64,000 nt of DNA from the NCBI RefSeq assembly GCF_000373385.1, contig NZ_KB891316.1:186001-250000 (forward strand). Reading direction: 5' to 3'. This document shows, piece by piece, positions 1 through 11,284 of the stretch. Origin of the DNA: Thiobacillus thioparus DSM 505. Lineage in GTDB: Bacteria; Pseudomonadota; Gammaproteobacteria; Burkholderiales; Thiobacillaceae. The notes under the pieces are model-generated. The model was not told the DNA's origin, made no database searches, and saw only the letters and a program-made list of their open reading frames with translations. Each line of letters starts with the position of its first letter. Position 1 is the stretch's first letter. Both the position numbers and the translations under genes were made by a program.

Positions 1-242
1 CGTGGAGTCCGCGATAGCGTAAACTCACTCGCCCAGCCAAGTACTGAATAGATCCTCAGTCATTCTGGCCCAAGAATCCGGACGGACTGAGGAAGTCGAT
101 CCCGCCTGCACCGATATCCACAAGGCTTTCCGGAAATCCGGGGCAGCTCAGTCCGCCCCTTTGATTTCCATGGATCGTCGCACCGTGCTTCACGAACCCG
201 GAACAGTGTCTCAAACTGGAAACGCCATGAGTTGGCCGAACA
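1..242. other. non-coding region upstream of the antiporter gene
   Basis: I see no credible gene here. The stretch holds one copy of the class II short motif at 148-167. Open frames on either strand overlap the start of the antiporter gene and resemble no protein. Confidence 0.5.
148..167 (+). repeat. class II dispersed motif (CCGCCCC-TTTGATTT type)
   Basis: TCAGTCCGCCCCTTTGATTT matches the CGAGCC-GGCCCC-TTTGATT pattern that recurs between genes at 21, 22, 23, 26 and 29 kb. It is the leftmost copy and lies about 75 bases upstream of the antiporter start. Confidence 0.45.
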
Positions 243-1553
243 ATGACTAACGCACAATGGTTCATATTCGTTGGGTGCCTATTGCTTTTCATGGGCGTGA
301 CTTTTACCGTCCTCAAACGCCTGCCGGTCACATCGGCCATTATCTATCTGGCGGTGGGACTGCTGGTAGGACCAACGTTCCTCGATCTGTTTCACTTCAA
401 TCCACTCAAGGAATCGGCACTGCTGGAAGTACTGACCGAAGTCGCGGTGCTGATTTCCCTGTTTTCCGCTGGCGTCAAAATGCCGGTGCCGTTCAGTTTT
501 GCGCGCTGGCGTGCGCCCGTGTTGCTGGCGACGGTATCGATGGTGTTGAGCGTCGGGATGGTCGCCGCCTTCGCCTATTACCTGCTCGGTCTGCCGTTGG
601 GTGCGGGGGTCCTGCTGGGCGCGATTCTGGCGCCAACCGATCCAGTGCTGGCGACCGACATCCAGAGTCGTCATCCCGGTGACCGCGACCAATTGCGCTT
701 CACCTTGACCTCTGAAGCAGGCATGAACGACGGCACTGCCTTTCCGTTTGTAATGCTGGGAATGGGGTTGTTGGGCCTGCACGAGATCGGTGATTTCGGC
801 CTGCGATGGGCCGCGGTCGACGTGCTGTGGGCGACGGTGGGCGGAATTGCGATTGGCGTGGCTGCGGGGGCCGCATTGGCACATCTGGGATGGAAGCTGC
901 GCGGCGAACCGCACAAGCACGAACTGTTGGATGACTTTCTCGGGCTTGGCTTGATCGGGTTGGTGTACGGTTTAACCGTGCAGGTTCATGCCTGGGGATT
1001 CCTGGCGGTATTTTTCGCCGCGGTGGCACTGCGCCAGACCGAGTTGAGGCTCGCCAACCGCCACTCCCCGGGCTTACGCTCTGCCCAGGCAGTCGAGCGT
1101 GCAGATTCGGCCAATCCCGACCCCGCGGTTTCGCCTACCGTCAGCCAAGGGGCTTTGATATTCAAGGAACATCTGGAGCGGTTGTCTGAACTCATGCTGG
1201 TCCTGCTACTGGGCGGAACGCTTTACCCCGATTCGTGGAGCTGGCAGGCGGTTGCCTTGGCGCTGTTCCTGTTCATGGTGGCGCGGCCACTCAGCGTCTT
1301 CATCGGCCTGCTCGGCACCCGTGCATCATGGCGCATGCACGGCATGGCGGGCTGGTTCGGAGTACGCGGCATCGGTTCGCTTTACTACCTGATGTACGCC
1401 ATCCAGCACGGTTTACCTGAACCCCTGGCGCTGGAGCTGATGCAACTGACGCTGATCGTGGTTACGTTGTCCATATTGATGCACGGCACGAGCGTCAAGC
1501 CGCTGATGGGCCGTTTCTGGCGGCGCGACAAGCATCGACCGCTACCGCCCTGA
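243..1553 (+). CDS. cation:proton antiporter, CPA1/NhaP type
   Basis: A 436-residue inner-membrane protein predicted to exchange Na+ or K+ for protons. The sequence is a run of about twelve hydrophobic segments. It carries the CPA1 features PTDPV (residues 131-135) and EAGMNDG (158-164), whose adjacent Asn-Asp pair (162-163) is the ion-binding site in this family. A hydrophilic loop near residues 275-305 precedes the last transmembrane block, and the C-terminus is short, with no long cytoplasmic regulatory tail. It stands alone, 330 bases before tex. The family is clear; the transported ion cannot be read from the sequence. Confidence 0.85.
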   Translation: MTNAQWFIFVGCLLLFMGVTFTVLKRLPVTSAIIYLAVGLLVGPTFLDLFHFNPLKESALLEVLTEVAVLISLFSAGVKMPVPFSFARWRAPVLLATVSMVLSVGMVAAFAYYLLGLPLGAGVLLGAILAPTDPVLATDIQSRHPGDRDQLRFTLTSEAGMNDGTAFPFVMLGMGLLGLHEIGDFGLRWAAVDVLWATVGGIAIGVAAGAALAHLGWKLRGEPHKHELLDDFLGLGLIGLVYGLTVQVHAWGFLAVFFAAVALRQTELRLANRHSPGLRSAQAVERADSANPDPAVSPTVSQGALIFKEHLERLSELMLVLLLGGTLYPDSWSWQAVALALFLFMVARPLSVFIGLLGTRASWRMHGMAGWFGVRGIGSLYYLMYAIQHGLPEPLALELMQLTLIVVTLSILMHGTSVKPLMGRFWRRDKHRPLPP

Positions 1554-1883
1554 ACGGGGCGGGCCGGCAGCGGCTGGAAACTCTCGCCCAGCCTCGACAT
1601 CACGCAAAGAAAAGCAAGATTCTCCTCTAGACGTTCGACTACCTGCCGGGGGCAGGTACGGCACTTGTGCGGCAAGTCCCCGCTCGGAATGGACCTGCAC
1701 CTTGGTACCGGTGGGGTTCCGGCAAATACGTCCAATGGCCATATTGATATTTATCGGGCGCTTCGCCGGCGCATCCCTCCCTCGCGTCACAATGATCCGA
1801 TGATATTCGGCATAATGCGCAACCTGTACGTTTCACCCATCGGCCTCGCGACATAGAGGCTGGCTCATTCAGTCAATCGAACC
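1554..1883. other. intergenic region with two small inverted repeats
   Basis: No gene is supported. Two hairpins lie side by side: TACCTGCC (1640-1647) pairs with GGCAGGTA (1651-1658), and ACTTG (1663-1667) with CAAGT (1673-1677). They could end the antiporter transcript, but neither is followed by a T-run. The tex promoter should lie in the AT-richer part near 1740-1830. Confidence 0.4.
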
Positions 1884-4241
<2,358 letters not shown>

Positions 4242-4269
4242 TGCGATAGGCTCCGTGCCCGATGAACGA

Positions 4270-4647
4270 TCAAAGCGAGATCACCTGGACATCCGTCGTG
4301 CCCGACAAGGCCGCGTATAGCTGGGGAAAACACCCCACATGCGCGCCTTCGACCAGGCCTTTCGGTTTGACTTCGCCACTCCCGCATTGCTCGAACGCCC
4401 CTTCGGCCAATCCACGGCGTACCGCACACTGATCGCAGGCCATCAGCAGAATCCCCTGCGCCTTGGCCACTTTCGCCAGCCTTTCGCCAAAGGGATCGCC
4501 GCTGCGCAATGTATAAATATTGTCGTCAAAAAACATCATCCCGACCACCTGCGCGCCATGATTGCCCGCTTCGAGCTGGGGCAGGATCATCGTGTTCAGT
4601 TTGAACGTGGATGCCATATTGGTCGTAAAAACGTAAGCAACTTTCAT
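4270..4647 (-). CDS. DsrE family protein, SaoD-like
   Basis: A 125-residue soluble protein starting MKVAYVFTTNMAS. The start at 4647 is favoured by CAGGAGAC just upstream. The DsrE/DsrF-like fold is suggested by the first beta strand, the ILPQLEAG helix and the ILLMACDQCAVRRG segment, whose Cys pair sits where DsrE-like sulfurtransferases carry their active cysteine, and by GCFPQLYAAL near the end. Relatives called SaoD share this layout. A role in sulfur transfer is possible but not shown. It is convergent with tex. Confidence 0.65.
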   Translation of the reverse strand: MKVAYVFTTNMASTFKLNTMILPQLEAGNHGAQVVGMMFFDDNIYTLRSGDPFGERLAKVAKAQGILLMACDQCAVRRGLAEGAFEQCGSGEVKPKGLVEGAHVGCFPQLYAALSGTTDVQVISL

Positions 4648-4729
4648 GTCGTCTCCTGAGATACAAGAAAAATCGGGCTTATATGATTCACCGGGGCCGG
4701 TCTTGTCCGACACGGTGCGAAGCAGGATG

Positions 4730-4753
4730 ACAGGGTATTCCCCCTGTTTTTTT
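4730..4753 (+). terminator. Rho-independent terminator without an obvious upstream gene
   Basis: ACAGGG (4730-4735) pairs with CCCTGT (4742-4747), followed by a run of seven T, the classic layout on the + strand. The nearest upstream + gene is tex, which ends 490 bases earlier with a minus-strand gene in between. It may stop tex read-through or an antisense RNA. Confidence 0.55.
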
Positions 4754-4937
4754 CATGGTGCTTATTTCACGCAACTCGACGAGGGACAGACCGGCCCGGC
4801 CTGATTTGTCCTGTACTTCACCTGTGCAGCGCATCGAGCAGGCAGTGCCTTCCCTTGAGCAGGCCGCGAACCGGCTCGCGGCTGCCCGAGTCGGAGATGC
4901 AAGGATCCCAGCCTGTCGCGGCATCAGGCGGCCCTCG

Positions 4938-5390
4938 TCACTCGAGGTCGACCAGATGCCTAATTTCGAAAGTCTTCCCCCAGTGCGCCTGGAGATATTC
5001 GGCGGCAAGCCGTCTGTGGCAGTGATGCGGAAAATGCTCGCTGCACAACAAGCATCCCTGGTCGACGATAGCTGGGTCGACCAGCCTTTCTGCATTTTTT
5101 CTGGCAAGGCCGTTCGTGTATTCGGCCGCGTATGCCTCCCACGTGAGTTCCTTTTGCTGGTAGCGCTTCAGAATATTCTTTTCTGGCGCCAGGTCTTTCG
5201 ACTCGACGTAATCGATGTTGCAGATCGCCTCCAGGAAATACCGGAGGTCTTCCCGTTTCGAGAATCCCGCGAGCTGCGAGATATTATTCACGCGGGTGTC
5301 GATGACCGTCCTTACGCCGGCCCGCTTCAACAGACCAAAAAACGTTGCCGCCGGCTTTCTTGTAAATCCAATCGTGTAGACAGTACCCAT
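4938..5390 (-). CDS. DUF488 domain-containing protein
   Basis: A 150-residue protein that begins MGTVYTIGFTRKPAATFFGLL and contains the DUF488 landmarks: an early T-I-G-F strand, VIDTRVNN around residue 30, and the Cys/His-rich segment LLCSEHFPHHCHRRLAAEYL near 113-132. DUF488 function is unsettled. It stands alone and is divergent from the GST gene across 245 bases. Confidence 0.8.
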   Translation of the reverse strand: MGTVYTIGFTRKPAATFFGLLKRAGVRTVIDTRVNNISQLAGFSKREDLRYFLEAICNIDYVESKDLAPEKNILKRYQQKELTWEAYAAEYTNGLARKNAERLVDPAIVDQGCLLCSEHFPHHCHRRLAAEYLQAHWGKTFEIRHLVDLE

Positions 5391-5635
5391 TTAAGCGTAA
5401 GCCCTGGTTAAATTGTTGTCACCCCGGAACGTATACATCCCGTTCTCTTGCATCCGGTATCCTACTCGTCCATCCTCGCTTGTGTGTTCGCGGCGACATT
5501 TCCCGCCGCGGCGGAAATGAATCGTGTCCGACGCCATGTGTCTTGCTGATCCCATGTGTTGCTTTCCAACATGAAGCCTTATCTGCCTCCTGTTGATGCC
5601 CTGCTTGTCCGCACGGTCTGCGTTTGCTGAATGCC

Positions 5636-6301
5636 ATGCACGTGCCCACCGTCAACGCCTTGCCCCTGCTCTACAGTTATCGCCGCTGCCCCTATGCGAT
5701 GCGGGCTCGAATGGCCCTGCTTCAGGCCGGGCGGGATTTCCAGGCCCTAGAAGTCGATCTGCGCGACAAGCCCGCCGCGCTGCTGGCCCTGTCGCCCAAA
5801 GGCACGGTGCCGGTGCTGCACTTGCCCGATGGACGAGTGCTGGAGGAGAGCTGGGACATCATGGCATGGGCGCTGGCGCCGGACGATCCCGATGGCTGGT
5901 GGCGCCTGGCCCAATCACCCGAGAACCTCGACCTACTGCACCGCAACGACGGCGATTTCAAGCATTATCTGGATCGCTACAAGTATCCCGATCGCTATCC
6001 GGAGGACGAACGATCCCGCGACGCGCTGCGGGCGCATGCCGTGGCGGCCTTGCTCGTTCCGCTGGAGGCCCGGCTCCACAGTCAGCCCTATCTGGGCGGC
6101 GCCACGCCATGCGCTACCGACCTGGCGATATTTCCATTCGTGCGTCAGTTCGCGGGCGTGGATCCGCGCTGGTTTGCCGAACAGGACCTGCCTTCCCTTC
6201 AAGCGTGGCTGGCTGCATGGCTGGGCAGCCGCCTGTTCGAGGCCTGCATGGCCAGGCTGTCGTCCCAGTCTGCCGTACGCTTTCCCGCGTTGCAGGCTTG
6301 A
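5636..6301 (+). CDS. glutathione S-transferase family protein
   Basis: A 221-residue protein. The N-terminal thioredoxin-like domain carries CPYAMRAR right after the first strand (LPLLYSYRRCPYA), a Cys-type or glutaredoxin-like active site. A DGRVLEESWDIMAW segment follows, with the conserved Glu-Ser of the glutathione site, and then an all-helical C-terminal domain. The ATG at 5636 is preferred to the TTG at 5624, although no strong ribosome site precedes either. Substrate unknown. It is followed by 399 non-coding bases. Confidence 0.8.
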   Translation: MHVPTVNALPLLYSYRRCPYAMRARMALLQAGRDFQALEVDLRDKPAALLALSPKGTVPVLHLPDGRVLEESWDIMAWALAPDDPDGWWRLAQSPENLDLLHRNDGDFKHYLDRYKYPDRYPEDERSRDALRAHAVAALLVPLEARLHSQPYLGGATPCATDLAIFPFVRQFAGVDPRWFAEQDLPSLQAWLAAWLGSRLFEACMARLSSQSAVRFPALQA

Positions 6302-6700
6302 ACGCTGCGCTGGATCGAACACCTGTGCCGGGAACCTCGCCGAAGCAGCGTACGCATTGCGAGCGGACAGGTCATGTCGAGACCGACTCGACACGCGGAA
6401 AACCGGGCGATAGTGGCCGGTCCCATGTATTCGAGCACAAGCGATATTCAAAACCGGTCCCGTCAATGTGAGGTGGACAGGAATCTTTTCAGTACGCAGG
6501 ATGTCACTGATACGGGCGTCGCGAGGCCGCGACGCCCGATTCGACTCCATGCCTGTTCAAACCTGAAAAGTGTTCACCGCACGGTCGGTAGCGCTTGCGG
6601 GATACGCGCATTTACAGGTCTGGATCCGGACATGATGCACGTTCACACGCTCCAATACTGCCCGAGTCGGGTATCACACTGTTTGCGAAAGGAGTACAGG
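6302..6700. other. intergenic region containing a strong GC-rich hairpin
   Basis: No gene is supported. At 6513-6538 an 11-base-pair perfect stem (CGGGCGTCGCG with CGCGACGCCCG) has a four-base AGGC loop. It lacks a T-run, so it is not a standard terminator. The ribosome site for the next gene, GAAAGGAG, lies at 6687-6694. Confidence 0.5.
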
Positions 6701-7003
6701 ATGTTTGTAGCAATGAACCGATTCAAGATTGCACCGGGAAAAGAGGCGGAATTCATCGAGATATGGCGCAACCGCGAGACTCATCTCGATCAGGTGCCGG
6801 GGTTCAAGACCTTCAATCTGCTGAAGGGGGCCGGCAATGACGAATTCTCGCTCTTCGCATCGCATTCGATCTGGGAGTCGAGGGCCGCTTTCGAAGACTG
6901 GATCAAATCCGAGGCCTTCCGCCAGGCCCATGCCAACGCGGGCGCTTCCAAGGGCATTTACCTGGGGCCGCCGCAATTCGAGGGGTTCGACGCCGTGTTG
7001 TAA
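6701..7003 (+). CDS. antibiotic biosynthesis monooxygenase / IsdG-HmoA-like heme-degrading protein
   Basis: A 100-residue protein with the ABM ferredoxin-like fold, starting MFVAMNRFKIAPGKEAEF after a clear GAAAGGAG ribosome site. The three residues that define IsdG-type heme oxygenases are present at matching positions: Asn6, Trp67 and His77 (FEDWIKSEAFRQAH). This supports a heme-degrading or heme-binding role over a polyketide monooxygenase role. It is convergent with the RlmN-like gene, 22 bases apart. Confidence 0.75.
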   Translation: MFVAMNRFKIAPGKEAEFIEIWRNRETHLDQVPGFKTFNLLKGAGNDEFSLFASHSIWESRAAFEDWIKSEAFRQAHANAGASKGIYLGPPQFEGFDAVL

Positions 7004-7025
7004 AGCGGCAGGCGATCCTAGCCCT

Positions 7026-8045
7026 CTAACGGCCTGATTCCTGCAGCGCCCGCGCCCGCAGCTGGCCGCACCCGCCCTCCACATCCTGCCCCGCGGAGTG
7101 GCGCAGCTTGGTGAGCACACCGCGTTGGTGCAGGCTGCGCGCCATCTCCGCCGCCCGCGCCCAGCTCGGGCGGCGGAAGTCGAATCCCTCGACACCCTCG
7201 ACGCTGTTGTAGGGAATCAGGTTCATCACCGCGTACCTGCCGGCCAGCAGTCGTACGATCCCGTCCAGCTCGGCCTCGCTGTCGTTGATGCCTTCGAGCA
7301 GCGTCCACTGGTACTGGATCGGATAGCCGGTGCGGCGAGCATAGGTCTCGCCCAATTCGACCAGTTCGTCTGGCGTGATGTCCGGCGCCCTGGGCAGTAG
7401 ACGCCGGCGCAGCGCGTGATCGGTGGTGTGCAGCGAGAGCGCCAGGGCAGGCTTCACTACGGACTGCGGCAGGCGCTCGAACACGCGCCGATCGCCGACT
7501 GTGGAGAAGACCAGGTTCTTGTGGCCGATGCCGCCTTCCACGCCGAGCAGCTCGATGGCCTCCAGCACGTTGTCCAGATTGTGGGCCGGCTCGCCCATGC
7601 CCATGAACACGACCTTCTTCACCGGGCGCCGGCTGCGCGCCAGCACCACCTGGGCGACGATTTCCGCGCTGGTAAGCTGGCGCAGCAGGCCGGAGCGACC
7701 GGTCATGCAGAACACGCAGCCCACGGCACAACCGACTTGCGTGGACACGCACACGCCGTCGCGCGGCAGCAGCACCGTCTCCACCGTCTGGCCATCGGCC
7801 AGCGCCACCAGCAGGCGCGCCGAGCCATCGTTGCCGGCGTGCTCGGAATGCACGCGCGCGAGTGCGTTCAACTCACCGAACAAATCCGGAAGCGCGTTAC
7901 GCATCGCCAGCGGCAGGAAGTCCTCGGCGCGCCGATGCCTGTTGTCGAGCGAGCGCACCTGCACCCACGCGCGCAGCACGCGGCCCTCATGGCACGGCGC
8001 GGCGCCGAGGTCGCGGAGACGTTGTCGGAGTTGAGGGAGTCGCAT
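7026..8045 (-). CDS. RlmN-family radical SAM RNA methyltransferase (paralogue)
   Basis: A 339-residue radical SAM enzyme of the RlmN/Cfr group, which methylates C2 (or C8) of an adenosine. The cluster motif CAVGCVFC follows the conserved GVCVSTQVG cysteine; then come VVFMGMGEPAHN and, near the C-terminus, GQDVEGGCGQL with the second methyl-carrying cysteine. The MGMGEP signature fits RlmN better than Cfr. The gene is outside the usual ndk-rlmN-ispG neighbourhood, so it is probably a second family member. A decayed copy of its 5' end lies at 12301-12438. Confidence 0.75.
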   Translation of the reverse strand: MRLPQLRQRLRDLGAAPCHEGRVLRAWVQVRSLDNRHRRAEDFLPLAMRNALPDLFGELNALARVHSEHAGNDGSARLLVALADGQTVETVLLPRDGVCVSTQVGCAVGCVFCMTGRSGLLRQLTSAEIVAQVVLARSRRPVKKVVFMGMGEPAHNLDNVLEAIELLGVEGGIGHKNLVFSTVGDRRVFERLPQSVVKPALALSLHTTDHALRRRLLPRAPDITPDELVELGETYARRTGYPIQYQWTLLEGINDSEAELDGIVRLLAGRYAVMNLIPYNSVEGVEGFDFRRPSWARAAEMARSLHQRGVLTKLRHSAGQDVEGGCGQLRARALQESGR

Positions 8046-8124
8046 GGCGGGGCGGATGGTAGCACGGGGGCTTCGCCGAGTCGGGGCAGGTTACGACATC
8101 TTCGCGCGGATCCGCAGTGGCGCG

Positions 8125-10503
8125 TCAGGTATCGTGTTTCTGCGCCATTTCCCGCAGCAAGTGTTCGATCTCGTCCGCCCGCGCGGGCTTGCTGAAGTGA
8201 TGGCCCTGGATTTCGTCGCAGTGATGTGACAGCAGGAATTCGCGCTGCGCGTCGGTTTCCACACCCTCGGCGATTGCCTTGCGCTTCATGCTGTGCGTCA
8301 GCGAAATAATGGCGGACGAGATCGCCGCGTCCTCCGGATCGGTGGTGATACGCTGCACGAAGGACTGATGGATCTTGATCTTCTCTATCGGAAAGCGTTT
8401 GAGGTAGCTCAGCGAAGAATAGCCGGTCCCAAAGTCGTCGATGGAGAAGAGCACGCCGAGCTCATTCAGCCGTTCCATCACGTCGATGCTCGCTTCGACG
8501 TTGAACATTGCCAGGCCCTCGGTGATTTCGAGCTCCAGATGGTCGGCCGGCAATCCGCTTTCCTGCAACACGGCGCAGATTCGATCCACCAGGTCCTTTT
8601 GCCGGAATTGCCGCGGCGACAAGTTGACCGCGACCGGCGCCGAGCTCAGGCCCTTGTCCATCCACGCTCGGGCCTGCATGCACGCGGTGCGCAGCACCCA
8701 TTCGCCGAGCGGCACGATCAGGCCGGTTTCCTCGGCGAGCGGAATGAAGTCGGCCGGCATCAGCAATCCGCGGCGCGGATGCTGCCAGCGCACCAGCGCT
8801 TCCATGCCGGTGATCCTGCCGGTGCGCAAGTGGACCTGCGGCTGGTAATAGACCAACAGTTCGCCCGTGTCGATCGCGTGGCGCAAATCGGTCTCGAGTT
8901 CGAGCCGCTCGACCGCCCGCGTGGTCAGCTCCTCGGTATAGAACTGGTAGGTGTCCCGCCCCTGGTCCTTGGCCCGATACAGCGCGCTGTCGGCGTTCTT
9001 GAACAGCGTCACGACGTCCTCGCCATCCCTGGGATACACGCTGATGCCGATGCTGCAGGTGACGAAGACCTCATGGCCGAACAGCACGGCCTTCTCGGAC
9101 AGCGCACCGAGAATTTTCCGGGCGACGCCGCTCGCCGCGGCGGAGTCGTCCAGATCCTCCAGCAGGATCGTGAACTCGTCGCCGCCGAGTCGACTGATCG
9201 TATCCTCGTCGCGCACGCATTTCCTGAGCCGGTCGGCGACCTGCTGCAACAGCAGGTCGCCCGCGGGATGGCCCAGCGTGTCGTTGATGAACTTGAAGCG
9301 GTCGAGGTCCAGAAACAGCACCGCCATCTGCTTATCGTTCCTGCGCGCCCGCGCCAGCGCATGGTCCGCGCGTGCGTTGAGCAACAGCCGGTTGGGCAGG
9401 CCAGTCAACGGATCGTGGTGGGCCAGCCGGTCCAGTCGCGCCTGGGATTCCTTGAGCACGGAGATGTCGGAAAACACGCTGACATGGTTCGTCACACGGT
9501 CATCGTCGTCGCGGACGACGCTGACGCTGAGCCACGCCGGATACTCCTCGCCGTTCTTGCGCCGGTCCCGGGTTTCACCTTGCCAGTGGCCGCTTTCCCT
9601 GACCGCCTCGCCGATATGTCGATAGAACGCGTCGTCGTCGCACGGCGCGCGCAGCATCGCCGGGGTACGGCCGACGATGTCGTCCGCACTGTAGCCGGTG
9701 ATCTCGACGAACGCGCGATTGACCGCCACCACGCGGTGGGACGCGTCCGCGATGATCACGCCCTCCTTCGTGTTTTCGAAGACCGTCGCCGCCTGCCGCA
9801 GCGCCTCGTTCGAGCGCGTCAGCCGCGTCGCGTAGCCATCGATTTCGCGCTCGACCCGACGCGCCACCCACACCATCAGCCCGCTGAGCAGCAACAGCGC
9901 GGCACCGACGATGGCGACCTGCCCGCGCACGCGGTCCCAGAAAATGCGGTCGACGTCGTCGACGTAAATACCCAAGCCGACGACCCATCCCCAGGGCAGG
10001 AAGCCCTTCACGTAGGAGAGTTTCGGGACCGGGCGCGTGAACCCTGGTTTGGGCCACAGGTACTCGACAGTGCCCTCGCCCCGCTTGCGTACGGTCTCGG
10101 CGAATTCGACGAACAGCCGCTTGCCGTTCGGATCGGTGTAGCCCGACAGGTCGCGGCCCTCCAGCTCCGGCATCACCGGATGCATCACCATGTGCGACTG
10201 CAGATCGTTGATCCAGAAATATTCGTTGCCGTCATAACGCATCGCCCGTATCGCCTCGATCGCCGCGCGCTGCGCCTGCGCCTCGGTCAGCGTGCCTGCC
10301 TGCTGCAAACTATGAAAGTGCTGCAAGACGCCGTACGCCGACGTGACCAGATGACGCGTCGCCGTGACGCGGTCCTCCATCAGGCTGGACCGCTCATGCA
10401 GCAACGCCAGCGTGGCAATCGACACCATTGCCACGAACGCCAGTGCCACGATGAGGAACAGCCACGGCCGCAGATTGAAATTCGACGCAGGTTCACGCTT
10501 CAT
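8125..10503 (-). CDS. Cache-PAS-GGDEF-EAL cyclic-di-GMP signalling protein
   Basis: A 792-residue membrane sensor. Order: a transmembrane helix near residues 13-35, a periplasmic single Cache domain (YFWINDLQSHMVMHP, about 115-130), a second membrane helix near 197-215, a PAS domain (about 235-355), a GGDEF domain with intact RLGGDEF, and an EAL domain with MEALVRWQHP and DDFGTGYSS. Both catalytic motifs look intact, so it may make or break cyclic di-GMP depending on signal. It lies 12 bases downstream of the small exported-protein gene and is probably co-transcribed with it. Confidence 0.9.
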   Translation of the reverse strand: MKREPASNFNLRPWLFLIVALAFVAMVSIATLALLHERSSLMEDRVTATRHLVTSAYGVLQHFHSLQQAGTLTEAQAQRAAIEAIRAMRYDGNEYFWINDLQSHMVMHPVMPELEGRDLSGYTDPNGKRLFVEFAETVRKRGEGTVEYLWPKPGFTRPVPKLSYVKGFLPWGWVVGLGIYVDDVDRIFWDRVRGQVAIVGAALLLLSGLMVWVARRVEREIDGYATRLTRSNEALRQAATVFENTKEGVIIADASHRVVAVNRAFVEITGYSADDIVGRTPAMLRAPCDDDAFYRHIGEAVRESGHWQGETRDRRKNGEEYPAWLSVSVVRDDDDRVTNHVSVFSDISVLKESQARLDRLAHHDPLTGLPNRLLLNARADHALARARRNDKQMAVLFLDLDRFKFINDTLGHPAGDLLLQQVADRLRKCVRDEDTISRLGGDEFTILLEDLDDSAAASGVARKILGALSEKAVLFGHEVFVTCSIGISVYPRDGEDVVTLFKNADSALYRAKDQGRDTYQFYTEELTTRAVERLELETDLRHAIDTGELLVYYQPQVHLRTGRITGMEALVRWQHPRRGLLMPADFIPLAEETGLIVPLGEWVLRTACMQARAWMDKGLSSAPVAVNLSPRQFRQKDLVDRICAVLQESGLPADHLELEITEGLAMFNVEASIDVMERLNELGVLFSIDDFGTGYSSLSYLKRFPIEKIKIHQSFVQRITTDPEDAAISSAIISLTHSMKRKAIAEGVETDAQREFLLSHHCDEIQGHHFSKPARADEIEHLLREMAQKHDT

Positions 10504-10515
10504 GGCTGGCCCAGG

Positions 10516-10917
10516 TCAATCGCCGCCTGGGCGATCATTCGGTCCCGGGGCCAGCGTGAGCTCGTAGATCCTCGCCTGCAATGGCTCTTTCAGCGCTTCG
10601 ATTGCGTTGTATTTGGCCAAAAGCGCATCAGCCTGCCGAGACAAAGCCTCCCTGCGCTGGATCGCATTTCTCTGCGCCGCGACCACCGCGTCGTAGTTCG
10701 CGATCTGCCCGTCGAGCGGCGAGAGCGCCGGCATGCCATAAAGCGGCTGGGCGCTGCCGCGGCGTACTTCCTGCACCATCTGGAAGTGCTGATAGACTGC
10801 CCGTTGCTGCTGGTTGAGCATATTCAAGGCGCTGGAGAGCCTTTCCAGTTCAGTTCCGTCGTCGGCTGCGGCGGCGAAACTCAGCGGCAGCAGCAATGCA
10901 TAGATGAGGCGGCGCAT
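10516..10917 (-). CDS. small exported protein of unknown function
   Basis: A 133-residue protein with a short signal peptide (MRRLIYALLLPLSFAAAADD) and a helical, Gln/Ala-rich mature part that could form a coiled coil. GGGAGGAG precedes the ATG. The 12-base gap to the Cache-PAS-GGDEF-EAL gene suggests one operon, so it may be a periplasmic partner of that sensor. I do not recognise the family. Confidence 0.6.
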   Translation of the reverse strand: MRRLIYALLLPLSFAAAADDGTELERLSSALNMLNQQQRAVYQHFQMVQEVRRGSAQPLYGMPALSPLDGQIANYDAVVAAQRNAIQRREALSRQADALLAKYNAIEALKEPLQARIYELTLAPGPNDRPGGD

Positions 10918-11284
10918 GGCTCCTCCCGTGGGCGAAACGAATGCCCCAGTATAGATAAGGCGCAGAAATCCGGCACGCGGATCGTTTTTCAGCTGAACGA
11001 AGGTTGGGAGGTTGTCGCATGGACCTCCCGCGCTATAGCCGTCATGAAATAGACCAGGTTGTGTGCTTAGACCGTTTTTTCAATCGTTCTCATTTACAGG
11101 GAAACGGAATCTCGCCATACGTCAGTTGGCACCTATATCCCGGAGTCAGGTCTTGTCTCTTGCGGCAGAAGGCGAGACCTGACTCCGAGGTTCGTACGCC
11201 GGCCCCGAAAGTGCGCGTCACGCACGACCGTGGTCTGTTCCTCATTTTTTCACCGCAACAGAGCGGCATTGATTTCAAGCTGCG
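10918..11284. other. intergenic region with a 15-base inverted repeat
   Basis: No gene. CGGAGTCAGGTCT (11141-11153) and AGACCTGACTCCG (11175-11187) pair perfectly and extend two further pairs with one G-U. The core GAGTCAGGTC resembles the class I intergenic motif arranged as an inverted pair. It sits between the 5' end of one signalling gene and the 3' end of another. Confidence 0.55.

Noticed and set aside
8293-11052. 919-codon + strand open frame opposite the Cache-PAS-GGDEF-EAL gene
   Set aside because: The minus-strand protein has complete recognisable domains; the + frame is His/Arg/Gln-rich shadow sequence.
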